Part shown: positions 16,905 to 25,925 of the stretch, piece after piece
How positions within the stretch are numbered: position 1 is the stretch's first letter
Layout: each line of letters opens with the position of its first letter
Translations under genes and position numbers: made by a program
Notes under the pieces: model-generated
Databases searched by the model: none
Told to the model about the DNA's origin: nothing
What the model saw: the letters and a program-made list of their open reading frames with translations, nothing else
Origin: Richelia sp. SL_2_1
Lineage (GTDB): Bacteria; Cyanobacteriota; Cyanobacteriia; Cyanobacteriales; Nostocaceae
Assembly: GCA_012033205.1 (NCBI GenBank)
Contig: JAAUSO010000070.1
Location: 1-33,340, forward strand
DNA length: 33,340 bases
Direction: 5' to 3'

Positions 16905-19900
16905 ATGACTAATTCCTCTTCAAAAAATTCTAAATCCCCAAATCGTAAGCGTCTTTTGTTACTGCTACTCAATCGCGGTGGATTGGCTGTAGGTGGATTG
17001 TCACTTGTAGGAACAGTCGGCATTTTTTGGCGATTACAAAGTTTTATTCACAAAGATTTAGCACCTTTAGTAGAAAAAAATCTGACCACTATTATTGACC
17101 GTCCGCTACAGTTGGGAGAGGTGGAAGGTTTTTCTCTTTCTGGAGTTAGGTTTGGAGCTTCGGCTATTCCAGCCACCGCAACAGACCCCGACCAGGTGAA
17201 AGCTGATGCTGTAGAAGTCGGGTTTGACCCGTTACAATTACTGTTCCATCGTAGATTAAAGCTAGATGTCACTTTAGTCAACCCCCTTGGCTATGTTGAG
17301 CAAGACGAACAAGGAAGCTGGATTAATACTAAAATTGTCCTACCTGACGAACCAGGAGCGATCGCGATCGATGTGGATCAGGTTCGTTTGCGTAATGGTA
17401 ATCTGGCATTAATACCGTTTGTGCAGAATCGACTAGTTGCTTCCCCAAAGGTAGTTTTTTCAGACCTTAATGGTTATGGGAAATTTATCGATAATTATCA
17501 GGTGGTTCGGTTTGAAATCGCTGCACAACCGGGACGTACTGGTAGTATTTCCGCGACGGGAAGGGTAAATATTAAAAATAAAACGGGTAATTTACAGTTA
17601 CAGGCAAAAGATTTCTTGACGGATGAAGTTACACCTATTGTCAATTCCCCGGTTAAGTTACAAGGTGGACGAATAAATGGCGATTTACAAGTAAAATTAA
17701 CTCCTGGGAAAGAAATACAGCCTTTGTTATACGGTAGCGCTCAGGTAGAAGGGTTGACTTTGACAATACCCCGAATGCCTAAACCACTGGTTAATTCTCA
17801 AGGGATGTTAAGGTTTGATGGCAGAAAAATCCTACTCAATGATGTAATCACCAGTTACGGTAAAATTCCTTTGAGCGGTGGTGGTACCATTGATTTGCAA
17901 ACAGGTTACGATTTGACCGCTCGTGTGAATGCAGCCAGCGTCAACGATACTTTACAAACTCTTGATATTCAATCACCTCTACCCGTCGGTGGAGTCGTCA
18001 AAGCGGATTTGACTCTCAAAGGGGCTATTACTCGACCAATTCTTTCCGGTACTGTTGCCACTGTTAAACCAGGGATTGTTGATCAAGTTAAATTTAAAAG
18101 CGCTAGTACTAAGTTTGATTTTGTCAGTGCTGATTCGACGGTGACATTTTCAGATATTCGTGGTATTGCTGCTGTCGGCGGTGAAGTTCGAGGCAATGGA
18201 AAAATTCTCATCGGCGATGATAATCTCGATCGCAAGTCCCAAGTTGATTTTAATTTCCGCACAAGTAATGCACCGGGGGATAGTTTAGCTAAAATTTACA
18301 ATATTCCTACACCTGGTTTGCAAGTGGGTACCGTCGCAGCTACAGCTAATCTCAGTGGAACTCCTGAGACTATTCGGACTTTAGTAAAATTTAATGCTCC
18401 ACAAGCAACTTATCCAGCAACGGGGGAAGTAATTGTGAATCGCGAAAGAAGTTTCTCATTCCGTAATGTTGCTTTGTCTGTGGCTGGTGGTAAGGCTTTG
18501 GTTGATGGTAGTTGGAATCAACAGGGCTGGCAGGCTGTAGCGGATACTAAAGGTATAAAAGTCAATCAGTTTGTCAATCAGGAACAGTTACAAAAAGTTA
18601 ATTTAGATAGTGCTAATTTTAACGGTAGGGTGATTATTTCGGGAAGTTCGACACCGTTTAAAGTTGCTCAAGTTCGTACCGAAAATGCCAATGTTGCAGT
18701 TGCTGGGGGTACTGTTGCAGTTAATTCCGTAAGGTTTGACGAGCAAAAATTTTCGGCTGAGTTAGTAGCTTCTGGGGTTCAAGTAGGACGTTTGTTAAAA
18801 GATTCTAATTTACCTTTCAATGCTCCTTTGAACGGCAAGTTTCAAGTATCGGGTAATACAGATAATTTTGATGCTAAAACTTTGGTTGTTCAAGGGAATG
18901 GGAGTTTAGCTACTGCCGGAGGAAGGATTACGGCGAATAATATCAAAATCAGCAATGGTATTTACTTAGCGCAAGTCAAGACAAATAATTTACAATTACA
19001 GCAATTATCTCCGCAAATACCGCAATTTGTGAAAGGAAGAGTAACGGGGGAATTTGATGTTGCTGGTGCGGTAGATTCCTTTGAACCAGAAAGTATAGTC
19101 GTCACAGGTCAAGCGAGAATAAATACCGCAGATGGTATAATTAACGCCAATCAAATTCAGGTTAAAAATGGGGTTTATTTAGCTCAAGTAGCTGCAAATA
19201 ATGTCCGAGTTAAGGATTTATCACCCCAGATTCCCCAGTCGTTTTCAGGAAGATTAACGGGTAAATTTAACGTTGCTGGTGCGTTAGATTCCTTTACACC
19301 AGAAAGTTTAATTGTTTCTGGGCAAGGAAATTTAACTACTGCTGCTGGTTTGATTCGAGGGACTGATATCGAGTTTGCTAGAGGATTTTATCGAGCCAAG
19401 ATAGCAACGAATAATGTCGAATTACAGCAGTTATCACCGCAAATTCCCAAGTCATTTCCCGGAAAGTTAACCGGGAAATTTGATGTTGCTGGTTCGGTAA
19501 AATCTCCTGAAGATTTAACTCTATCTGGAAGTGCTTTAATAAATGCTGGTGGTGGTAATATTACAGCGTCGGATATTCTGGTGAATAACGGTAAGTATCA
19601 AGCACAAGTTGATGCAAATAATTTAGATATACAGCAGTTATCACCACAAATTCCCAAGTCATTTATAGGAAGATTGACAGGTAAATTTAATGTTGCTGGT
19701 TCGATAAATTCTTTTGAAGATTTAACTGCTTCGGGGAATGCTTTAATAAATGCGGGTGGTGGTAATATTACAGCGTCGAATATGTTAGTTAATAATGGAC
19801 GTTATCAAGCTACTGTAAAAGCTGCTGGTGTTGAATTAAACAGATTAAACCAAGGCTTACAGGGTAAAATAAACAGCAATTTACAAGTTATAGGTAACTT

Positions 19901-21020
19901 GAAAAATCCGAGTTTAGCGAACATAAATGCTGCTGGTGAGGTGCAGTTATCTCAAGGAATTCCCGGATTTGAACAACCAATAAATGCAGTCATCGCTTGG
20001 ACTGGAAATAAGTTAAATATTCAAAGAGCAACCGCACCAGGTTTGAATATTAGCGGTGATATTTTAGCCAATGCAAAAGCTGACGGAATACCAGAAATTA
20101 CCCAATTAAATTTGAATGTTCAAGCGAGTAATTATAATTTACAACAGCTACCCGTACAGATTTATAGTGCAATAAATGTAGCTGGAAAAGTTGATTTTAA
20201 TGGCAAAATTACTGGTAAATTACCTTTACCAAAGGTAGTAGGAAAAATAGCACTACGAAATTTTGTAATTAATGATATAGCATTTGAACCAGTTTTAGGT
20301 GGAAATGTGCAATCACAGTCAGGAAAAGGTTTACAGTTGAATATTACAGGTAAACAAGACCAAATTGCAGTTAAATTAAATAGTAATAATCGACCAGAAT
20401 CTTTCTTAATTAAACGTGGTGAAATATTTGCTTCTGGTCAATCCCAAGGTGATATTTTAACACTCAATGTCAATCAATTTCCTTTACAGTTATTAAAAAT
20501 ACCTTTACCAGTTAATCGCTATCTTGGTTCTGGTAAAATTGCAGGAACCTTCGACGGAAATTTACAAATTAATCAAAAAACTTTTGCTACAGCTTCGGGA
20601 AATATCGCAATTAAAAATCCAGAAATCGGTCGTTTAAAAGGCGATAATTTACTTGCAAACTTTAGCTACAATGACGATAATTTTGTGATTAATCAAGGAG
20701 AATTTACCAAAGGTGAAAGTAGCTATCTTGTTGCGGGTAGAGTCAATAACTTAACTAAAGAACCGCAAATTCAAGGTAAATTAAACATCAAACAAGGTAA
20801 AGTCCAAGATGTCTTAACGGCTTTACAAATATATGAATTAGAAGATATCCAGCGTAATTTTGAAGAACCTAACTATGGTAAAGCAAATCAATTAGAAACC
20901 ATTGCAATAGGTTTACCAAATCAATCTTTATCAACTCAATTACGACGCTTTTCAGAAATCAAAAGATTATTAACATTGCAAAAACAACAGCGACGTGAAG
21001 CTACCATTTTCCAGAATTAG
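16905..21020 (+). CDS. TamB/AsmA-like giant envelope protein, N-terminal part
   Basis: One hydrophobic segment at about residues 17-46 would anchor the protein in the inner membrane. It is followed by EKNLTTIIDRPLQLGEVEGF, typical of TamB/DUF490 proteins. The rest is beta-rich and repetitive, as expected for the long hydrophobic groove that helps move lipids or outer-membrane proteins across the periplasm. Four clear tandem units of 69-71 residues start at residues 701, 772, 843 and 912 (LSPQIPxxFxGxLTGKFxVAG), preceded by a more diverged fifth unit from about 630. The frame ends in RREATIFQN at a TAG, while the -1 frame continues with PELADLQGTF, so this is the front of one gene of about 2025 codons. 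Usual family members are unbroken. Confidence 0.92.
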   Translation: MTNSSSKNSKSPNRKRLLLLLLNRGGLAVGGLSLVGTVGIFWRLQSFIHKDLAPLVEKNLTTIIDRPLQLGEVEGFSLSGVRFGASAIPATATDPDQVKADAVEVGFDPLQLLFHRRLKLDVTLVNPLGYVEQDEQGSWINTKIVLPDEPGAIAIDVDQVRLRNGNLALIPFVQNRLVASPKVVFSDLNGYGKFIDNYQVVRFEIAAQPGRTGSISATGRVNIKNKTGNLQLQAKDFLTDEVTPIVNSPVKLQGGRINGDLQVKLTPGKEIQPLLYGSAQVEGLTLTIPRMPKPLVNSQGMLRFDGRKILLNDVITSYGKIPLSGGGTIDLQTGYDLTARVNAASVNDTLQTLDIQSPLPVGGVVKADLTLKGAITRPILSGTVATVKPGIVDQVKFKSASTKFDFVSADSTVTFSDIRGIAAVGGEVRGNGKILIGDDNLDRKSQVDFNFRTSNAPGDSLAKIYNIPTPGLQVGTVAATANLSGTPETIRTLVKFNAPQATYPATGEVIVNRERSFSFRNVALSVAGGKALVDGSWNQQGWQAVADTKGIKVNQFVNQEQLQKVNLDSANFNGRVIISGSSTPFKVAQVRTENANVAVAGGTVAVNSVRFDEQKFSAELVASGVQVGRLLKDSNLPFNAPLNGKFQVSGNTDNFDAKTLVVQGNGSLATAGGRITANNIKISNGIYLAQVKTNNLQLQQLSPQIPQFVKGRVTGEFDVAGAVDSFEPESIVVTGQARINTADGIINANQIQVKNGVYLAQVAANNVRVKDLSPQIPQSFSGRLTGKFNVAGALDSFTPESLIVSGQGNLTTAAGLIRGTDIEFARGFYRAKIATNNVELQQLSPQIPKSFPGKLTGKFDVAGSVKSPEDLTLSGSALINAGGGNITASDILVNNGKYQAQVDANNLDIQQLSPQIPKSFIGRLTGKFNVAGSINSFEDLTASGNALINAGGGNITASNMLVNNGRYQATVKAAGVELNRLNQGLQGKINSNLQVIGNLKNPSLANINAAGEVQLSQGIPGFEQPINAVIAWTGNKLNIQRATAPGLNISGDILANAKADGIPEITQLNLNVQASNYNLQQLPVQIYSAINVAGKVDFNGKITGKLPLPKVVGKIALRNFVINDIAFEPVLGGNVQSQSGKGLQLNITGKQDQIAVKLNSNNRPESFLIKRGEIFASGQSQGDILTLNVNQFPLQLLKIPLPVNRYLGSGKIAGTFDGNLQINQKTFATASGNIAIKNPEIGRLKGDNLLANFSYNDDNFVINQGEFTKGESSYLVAGRVNNLTKEPQIQGKLNIKQGKVQDVLTALQIYELEDIQRNFEEPNYGKANQLETIAIGLPNQSLSTQLRRFSEIKRLLTLQKQQRREATIFQN

Positions 21021-21025
21021 CAGAT

Positions 21026-22981
21026 TTGCAAGGTACTTTCAATGCGTTCGTGAGTGTAGAGACTAATGAAAATAAAGAATTAGCCACACAATTTAATATT
21101 CAAGGTCAAAACTTTAGTTGGGGTCCAGAAGAAGATCCAAACCGTTATAATGCAAAACAAGTGATTGCTCAAGGTGCATTTGAAAACGGAATTTTAAGAT
21201 TAACACCATTACGAATTGAATCAACTAATCGACTATTTAGCTTTAGCGGTTCCATTGGTGGTGATGAACAATTCGGTAATTTACAAGTCAATAATTTCCC
21301 CATAGAAGTAATTAATAACTTTGTTAATTTACCAATTGGTTTAACAGGAAATCTCAATGCAAAAGCAGCAATAGCCGGTAGTATTGCAAATCCTTTAGCT
21401 AAAGGAGAATTGACAATTAGCGATGGAACATTAAATCAACAAGGAGTCGAATCAGCAGCAGCTAGTTTCAGTTATATTAACGGAAGCTTGAATTTTGCAA
21501 GTAATATAATGATTCAAAATTCCCAACCAGTTGATATTGAAGGTAGTATTCCTTATAAATTACCTTTTGCTTCAGTAACACCTGAAAGTAATCAAATTAA
21601 ATTAGATGTAAATGTTAAAAATGAGGGATTAGCGGTATTAAATTTATTTACTAATCAAGCAACCTTTGAACAAGGTGAAGGAGAAGTTAAATTAACAGTA
21701 CGTGGAACTTTAGAGAAACCAATATTAGAAGGAAATGCGACTCTGAATAATGCTATATTTTCCGCTCAAGCTTTACCTGAAAAATTAACAAATGTAACTG
21801 GAGAAATAAAGTTTAATTTTGACAAGATAGTAGTAGAAAATCTGCAAGGCAACTTTAGTAAGGGTAAACTAGTAGCCCAAGGTCAAATTCCTGTATATGA
21901 TGACCAATTTATTCAAATTGAAAATCCACTTTCCGTCACTTTAGATAAATTAGCAGTAAACCTCAAAGGACTTTATCAAGGTGGTGTTGCAGGTAACGTC
22001 ATGATTAAAGGTTCTGCTTTGAATCCTGTAATTAGTGGTAATGTCAATTTAGATAACGGTTTAGTATTGCTACCCGAAAATGACACTAATACTACGATTG
22101 TTAGCAGTAAAGAAATTGAACGTGTAAAAGCAGCTAAACAAATGAATAATAATGAAAATACTAGAGGTAAATTTAATGATTTACAATTAACTTTGGGGAA
22201 AAAAGTTAAAGTAGAACGTCCGCCAATTATTAGTATTGAAGCAACTGGAAATTTAAACGTAAATGGTACATTTAGCAATCCTGTACCAGTAGGAACTTTA
22301 AAGTTAAAAAAAGGAGGAGTCAACTTATTTACTACTCAGTTTAATCTGACTCGTGGTCAAAAAAATACCGCTACATTTAGAGCAAATCAACCCCGCGATC
22401 CGATTTTAGATATTAGTTTATTTGCTAAAGTATTAGATGTAATTCAAAGTTCTGATTTTACTAAAAATGCCACAGGTTTAGCAACTTTAGAAACAGTTCG
22501 TGTAGATGCAATTGTCAATGGTTTCGCAAGTAAACTCAATGAAAACTTGGAGTTAAAAAGTAGTCCCGCCCGTAGCGAAACAGAAATTGTGGCTTTATTA
22601 GGAGGTGGATTTGATAACGAAGGAAGAGCCAATTCAACCTTGGGATTACTTAATATTGCCGGTTCCGCTGTTTTAGGTAATTTTCAAACAACTTTTGACC
22701 AAATTGGAACTGCTTTTGGTTTAAACGAACTGCGAATATTTCCAACTATTATTTCCGATAATCCCGAAGCCGGAAAAAGTAGTTTAAGTGTGGAATTAGC
22801 AGCAGAAGCTGGAGTAGATATTACCAATAGAATTTCGATTTCCGCTTTAAAACTTTTGACCGCAGATGACCCATTTCAATGGGGTATTAATTATAATTTA
22901 AAGGATAATATTCGTCTTCGTGGTTCGACTAATTTCGATGATGATAATCGTGCTGTTATTGAGTATCAAAGAAGGTTTTAA
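21026..22981 (+). CDS. TamB-like envelope protein, C-terminal part with the TamB domain
   Basis: This 651-residue frame carries the C-terminal TamB (DUF490) domain: repeated beta strands, then LKLKKGGVNLFTTQFNLTRG, ETEIVALLGGGFD, and a terminal DDDNRAVIEYQRRF ending in an aromatic residue, as in outer-membrane-interacting tails. The only start near its beginning is TTG at 21026, without a Shine-Dalgarno and just five bases after the stop of the previous part. Its frame is already coding upstream of that (PELADL from about 21011). The break lies at ACCATTTTCCAG (21002-21013), where one missing base would join the halves. It is not an independent gene in my reading. Confidence 0.9.
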   Translation: MQGTFNAFVSVETNENKELATQFNIQGQNFSWGPEEDPNRYNAKQVIAQGAFENGILRLTPLRIESTNRLFSFSGSIGGDEQFGNLQVNNFPIEVINNFVNLPIGLTGNLNAKAAIAGSIANPLAKGELTISDGTLNQQGVESAAASFSYINGSLNFASNIMIQNSQPVDIEGSIPYKLPFASVTPESNQIKLDVNVKNEGLAVLNLFTNQATFEQGEGEVKLTVRGTLEKPILEGNATLNNAIFSAQALPEKLTNVTGEIKFNFDKIVVENLQGNFSKGKLVAQGQIPVYDDQFIQIENPLSVTLDKLAVNLKGLYQGGVAGNVMIKGSALNPVISGNVNLDNGLVLLPENDTNTTIVSSKEIERVKAAKQMNNNENTRGKFNDLQLTLGKKVKVERPPIISIEATGNLNVNGTFSNPVPVGTLKLKKGGVNLFTTQFNLTRGQKNTATFRANQPRDPILDISLFAKVLDVIQSSDFTKNATGLATLETVRVDAIVNGFASKLNENLELKSSPARSETEIVALLGGGFDNEGRANSTLGLLNIAGSAVLGNFQTTFDQIGTAFGLNELRIFPTIISDNPEAGKSSLSVELAAEAGVDITNRISISALKLLTADDPFQWGINYNLKDNIRLRGSTNFDDDNRAVIEYQRRF

Positions 22982-23036
22982 AATTAGGGTGTAGGGAGGA
23001 GTGAGAAGTTGTAAAACCTCAATTTATCGTGGGGTA

Positions 23037-23100
23037 AGAAGTCGGGTTTTTATGATTATTTTCTGTGATTACGGATAATTATCCTAAAAACCCGACTTCT
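23037..23100. repeat. 16-base perfect inverted repeat with a 32-base loop
   Basis: AGAAGTCGGGTTTTTA (23037-23052) pairs exactly with TAAAAACCCGACTTCT (23085-23100). It lies 56 bases after the TamB-like stop and before the M28 peptidase start. The sequence is a familiar interspersed palindrome of cyanobacteria and could also end or attenuate transcription. Confidence 0.85.
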
Positions 23101-23157
23101 GTGGTTATTGTCATAATTTATGTAATCCAATTTCAAATAATTATTAATTGGTAATTT

Positions 23158-24216
23158 ATGAAAAAAAATATTATATTTATAATCTTAATAATAATTGGTA
23201 TTGCATTTGCAGTATTATTCGGTGATAAATTTTTAAGTCAACCACAAGAAACTGCTGTTATTAATAATATTCAAATTGAAACTCCACTAGTTGAAAAAGA
23301 ACCTCAAACAGTAGCTATTAATCCTCCTCAAGTTGATTCACAACGATTATTTGCTAATGTAGAAAAGTTGAATTTTCAGCGTTTTACGGATTCAGAGCGC
23401 AGACGTACCCGCGATTATATTACCAAGGAATTACAAAAACTGGGTTGGGAGCCGACTTTAGAAGAATTCCCAACAGGTGTTAATGTTTTCACCGAAAAAC
23501 AAGGTCGCGATCGCAATGCTGGATCGATTCTAATTGCAGCACATTATGATACCGTTTTCAAGTCTCCTGGGGCTGATGATAATGCTAGTGGTGTTGCGGT
23601 ATTACTGGAAATTGCTCGACTTTTCGGTTCTAGTTCGACTCCTCGAACTTTGCAATTAGCATTTTTCGATAAGGAAGAAGCTGGTTTATTAGGTAGTCGT
23701 GCTTTTGTTAATAATCCAGCAAGGTTAGAAAATTTGCGCGGTGTAATTGTCTTAGATATGGTGGGTTACGCTTGCTATACATCCGGTTGTCAAAAATCTC
23801 CCTCCGGTTTACCGATAACCCCAATTAGCGACAAAGGCGATTTTTTAGCAGTGGTTGGTGATACGGAACATTTACCATTAATTAATGCCTTTAAAAATAT
23901 TGATAATGTTGAGAATAATCTGAATAATAATATTAATAATTCATCTAAATTACCACCAGTATTTACCTTACCAGTTCCCCTCAAAGGTGTGTTTACTCCT
24001 GATGTTTTACGTAGTGATCACGCACCATTTTGGCTGCAAGGAATCGGAGCTTTATTAGTTACTGACACGGCAAATTTACGCAGTTATTATTATCATCAAC
24101 CCAGCGATATTCCTGCGAATATTGAACGTGATTTTTTTACAGGTGCAGCACAATTAATTGTGAATGTTACTACTGTTTTATTATCAGGTAATGGTAGTTT
24201 AGCAACACCTAGTTGA
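23158..24216 (+). CDS. M28 family metallopeptidase, membrane-anchored or secreted
   Basis: The 352-residue protein starts with a signal peptide or anchor (NIIFIILIIIGIAFAVLF, about 4-21), then a linker and the M28 catalytic domain. The expected zinc ligands are visible: His129 (AAHYDT), Asp141 (GADDNASG), Glu173-Glu174 (FDKEEAGLLGS), Asp200 (VLDMVGY) and His288 (RSDHAPFW). An Asn-rich, low-complexity insertion (NVENNLNNNINNSS, about 250-263) sits in the domain. The family removes N-terminal residues from peptides outside the cytoplasm. The gene ends convergently to the GNAT gene. There is no clear Shine-Dalgarno before the ATG. Confidence 0.92.
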   Translation: MKKNIIFIILIIIGIAFAVLFGDKFLSQPQETAVINNIQIETPLVEKEPQTVAINPPQVDSQRLFANVEKLNFQRFTDSERRRTRDYITKELQKLGWEPTLEEFPTGVNVFTEKQGRDRNAGSILIAAHYDTVFKSPGADDNASGVAVLLEIARLFGSSSTPRTLQLAFFDKEEAGLLGSRAFVNNPARLENLRGVIVLDMVGYACYTSGCQKSPSGLPITPISDKGDFLAVVGDTEHLPLINAFKNIDNVENNLNNNINNSSKLPPVFTLPVPLKGVFTPDVLRSDHAPFWLQGIGALLVTDTANLRSYYYHQPSDIPANIERDFFTGAAQLIVNVTTVLLSGNGSLATPS

Positions 24217-24230
24217 TTGAATTTGTAGAC

Positions 24231-24290
24231 GCGGTTTTAATCGCCATATTGATAAAATGAATTGTTATTTATCCGGCGGTTGAAACCACC
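24231..24290. terminator. Imperfect inverted repeat between convergent genes
   Basis: GCGGTTTTAATCGCC (24231-24245) pairs with GGCGGTTGAAACCACC (24275-24290), with three mismatches or wobbles. It lies in the 81-base space where the M28 and GNAT genes converge, a position fitting a bidirectional terminator. It could equally be an interspersed repeat. Confidence 0.4.
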
Positions 24291-24297
24291 AAATTGA

Positions 24298-24744
24298 TTA
24301 TCTATAGTTCATAAAAGTTACAGGAACTCCAATTAATTGTTTACTCAATTGAGATAACCTAAATTTGCTTTTAAGAGATAGTGGTAAATCTGGAAAATCA
24401 ATTTGTTGAAAACCAAATTTTTGATAGTAATTAACTAATTTATTACCCAAACATTCTAAATAAAGTGGTTGAGTTGCCTGCTCAATCAAACGTTGCGTTA
24501 AAAAAGTTCCTAAACCGCGATTTCTCCACTTTTTTACAACAACTAAACTACCAAGTTCTTGAGCTTCTCTAAAATTACGCAACTGTCCGCAAGCTATTAC
24601 ATTACTATCGCATTCAACTAGCCAAAATTGCTGCCATTTTAATTGAGTAGGATCGAGTTTTGCCTTAAATACTAACCAACGAATTGATAAAGCATCATTA
24701 GATGTAGCTTTGCGAATAATACATCCCTGTGGTAAATGCTTCAT
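24298..24744 (-). CDS. GNAT family N-acetyltransferase
   Basis: A 148-residue acetyltransferase fold. An N-terminal IRKATSNDALSIRWLVFKAK is followed by the acetyl-CoA-binding stretch LGSLVVVKKWRNRGLGTFLT (the Arg-x-x-Gly-x-Gly-Thr type loop) and YLECLGNKLVNYYQKFGFQQ near the C-terminus. Substrate unknown. The ATG at 24744 is preferred over a TTG two codons upstream. It lies downstream of the L,D-transpeptidase gene in the same direction, but a terminator-like hairpin separates the two. Confidence 0.9.
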   Translation of the reverse strand: MKHLPQGCIIRKATSNDALSIRWLVFKAKLDPTQLKWQQFWLVECDSNVIACGQLRNFREAQELGSLVVVKKWRNRGLGTFLTQRLIEQATQPLYLECLGNKLVNYYQKFGFQQIDFPDLPLSLKSKFRLSQLSKQLIGVPVTFMNYR

Positions 24745-24798
24745 AATCAATCATTTTTCCCCGATAATAGCTGACCATAGAAATAATTTTATCGGAAA

Positions 24799-24843
24799 AA
24801 ATTGCGATGCCTCCAGCGATGTCCCAGGGGCATATCGCAATTT
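24799..24843 (-). terminator. Terminator-like hairpin after the L,D-transpeptidase gene
   Basis: On the minus strand AAATTGCGAT-ATGCC pairs with GGC-ATCGCAATTT and is followed by a T run, 22 bases after the stop at 24866. A second imperfect inverted repeat (CCGATAA/TTATCGG with flanking A/T runs, about 24754-24800) follows at once, before the GNAT start. Confidence 0.6.
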
Positions 24844-24865
24844 AAATACTCCCTAAACTTTGATA

Positions 24866-25501
24866 TTATGCAAATAGTGTCCCGTAGGTTTGACGACCAC
24901 ATATTCCATCAGATAAAAGCCCTTTATCTTTCTGAAACTGTTTAACTATCGCTTCAGTTTTCGCACCAAAATCACCATCAGGTGAAACATTATATCCTTT
25001 GCTTGCTAACTGACGCTGAAGCTTTTTTACATCCCGACCTTTGGCTCCCTTCTTCAAGGTATTATTAAAATTTGGTCGGAGTTCTCCATATACTCTGACA
25101 ATTGATTTTCCGGCTTTAGTATTGTCATGAATTCGTTTTGCTACTTCTAAGTTTCCAATACGAACGCATCCATTAGAATCAGGAAATTCAGGAACCCGTG
25201 GATAGTAATGAAGTGCAATTCCCCGTGCATCATCTTGAAAACGTGTTACCCATTCTGCTTCTGGAAACTCGCTAAAACGACGTTCGTGACGAATTACCGC
25301 AAATTCACCTTTGGGAGTACAGCTTGTTCCTCTTTTTTTACTGGTTGCAACGTCGTCGCAATCGATACCAGCCATCCCTTCACCTGGAGTGCAATGATAA
25401 GGACCTTTTTGCTGTGCTGCTGCATTCGGTCCTGTCCATTCCAGTGTCACTTCTTGTTTCCATAAGTCAACATTGACTTTTGATATGTAAGTTTCTGTCA
25501 T
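24866..25501 (-). CDS. L,D-transpeptidase (YkuD-type) with a C-terminal peptidoglycan-binding domain
   Basis: The catalytic part (about 1-140) has CTPKGEFAVIRHERRF, His98 in ALHYYPRV and the active-site motif SNGCVRI with Cys112. The C-terminal 149-211 (LKKGAKGRDVKKLQRQLASK ... DGDFGAKTEAIVKQFQKDKG) is a peptidoglycan-binding type 1 domain. Such enzymes make 3-3 crosslinks or attach proteins to peptidoglycan in the periplasm. No signal peptide is visible (MTETYISKVNVDLWKQ), which is odd for that location. No better upstream start is evident. The motif has Asn where Ser-His-Gly-Cys is commonest. Confidence 0.93.
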   Translation of the reverse strand: MTETYISKVNVDLWKQEVTLEWTGPNAAAQQKGPYHCTPGEGMAGIDCDDVATSKKRGTSCTPKGEFAVIRHERRFSEFPEAEWVTRFQDDARGIALHYYPRVPEFPDSNGCVRIGNLEVAKRIHDNTKAGKSIVRVYGELRPNFNNTLKKGAKGRDVKKLQRQLASKGYNVSPDGDFGAKTEAIVKQFQKDKGLLSDGICGRQTYGTLFA

Positions 25502-25583
25502 TAGATTACTATTGATATAGGTGATATTAATTGCATCTTACAAGAAATAATTACTTGATGAAAAGTACCCTCAAGAGTTATTT

Positions 25584-25697
25584 AAGTAGCTAGGCGTAAT
25601 TAAATATAAAATAAGAACCTCACCCTCAATCCCTCTCTTTAATAAGGAGAGGGAGCAGTACGGCAGGGTGAGGTTTTATATTTAATTTGACCTACTT
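25584..25697. mobile_element. MITE-like fold-back element, 114 bp, AAGTAG ends
   Basis: The ends AAGTAG...CTACTT are inverted, and the arms continue inward through attaaatataaaa and its complement to a core of CCTCACCCT ... AGGGTGAGG around a CCTCTC/GAGAGG stem. No coding capacity. The core is nearly the same as that of the elements at 28016 and 31198, but the ends differ. It lies upstream of the subtilisin-like gene; the rest of the gap 25502-25925 holds nothing I can name. Confidence 0.7.
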
Positions 25698-25925
25698 ACT
25701 TATTTGACTAACTTTTTATTTATGTACTGAAAAATCAACAACTATAAAAATGTTTTGATTATTTATTATTTATTAATTTAATAACTAATAAAATCAAATT
25801 TAACTGGAGATTAATAGTGCTTTTTCACACATAAAATACCTCAGCATACAGAGTATAGTGAAATTACAAGTACTAACTATTACTAAGTATTTGTATTTAC
25901 AACCCATCTGCGAGGTACCCGTAGT

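Noticed and set aside
20995-21030. Programmed ribosomal frameshift in the TamB-like gene
   Set aside because: No slippery heptamer with matching P- and A-site re-pairing and no obvious stimulatory hairpin; three other genes show the same one-base loss at unrelated sequences.
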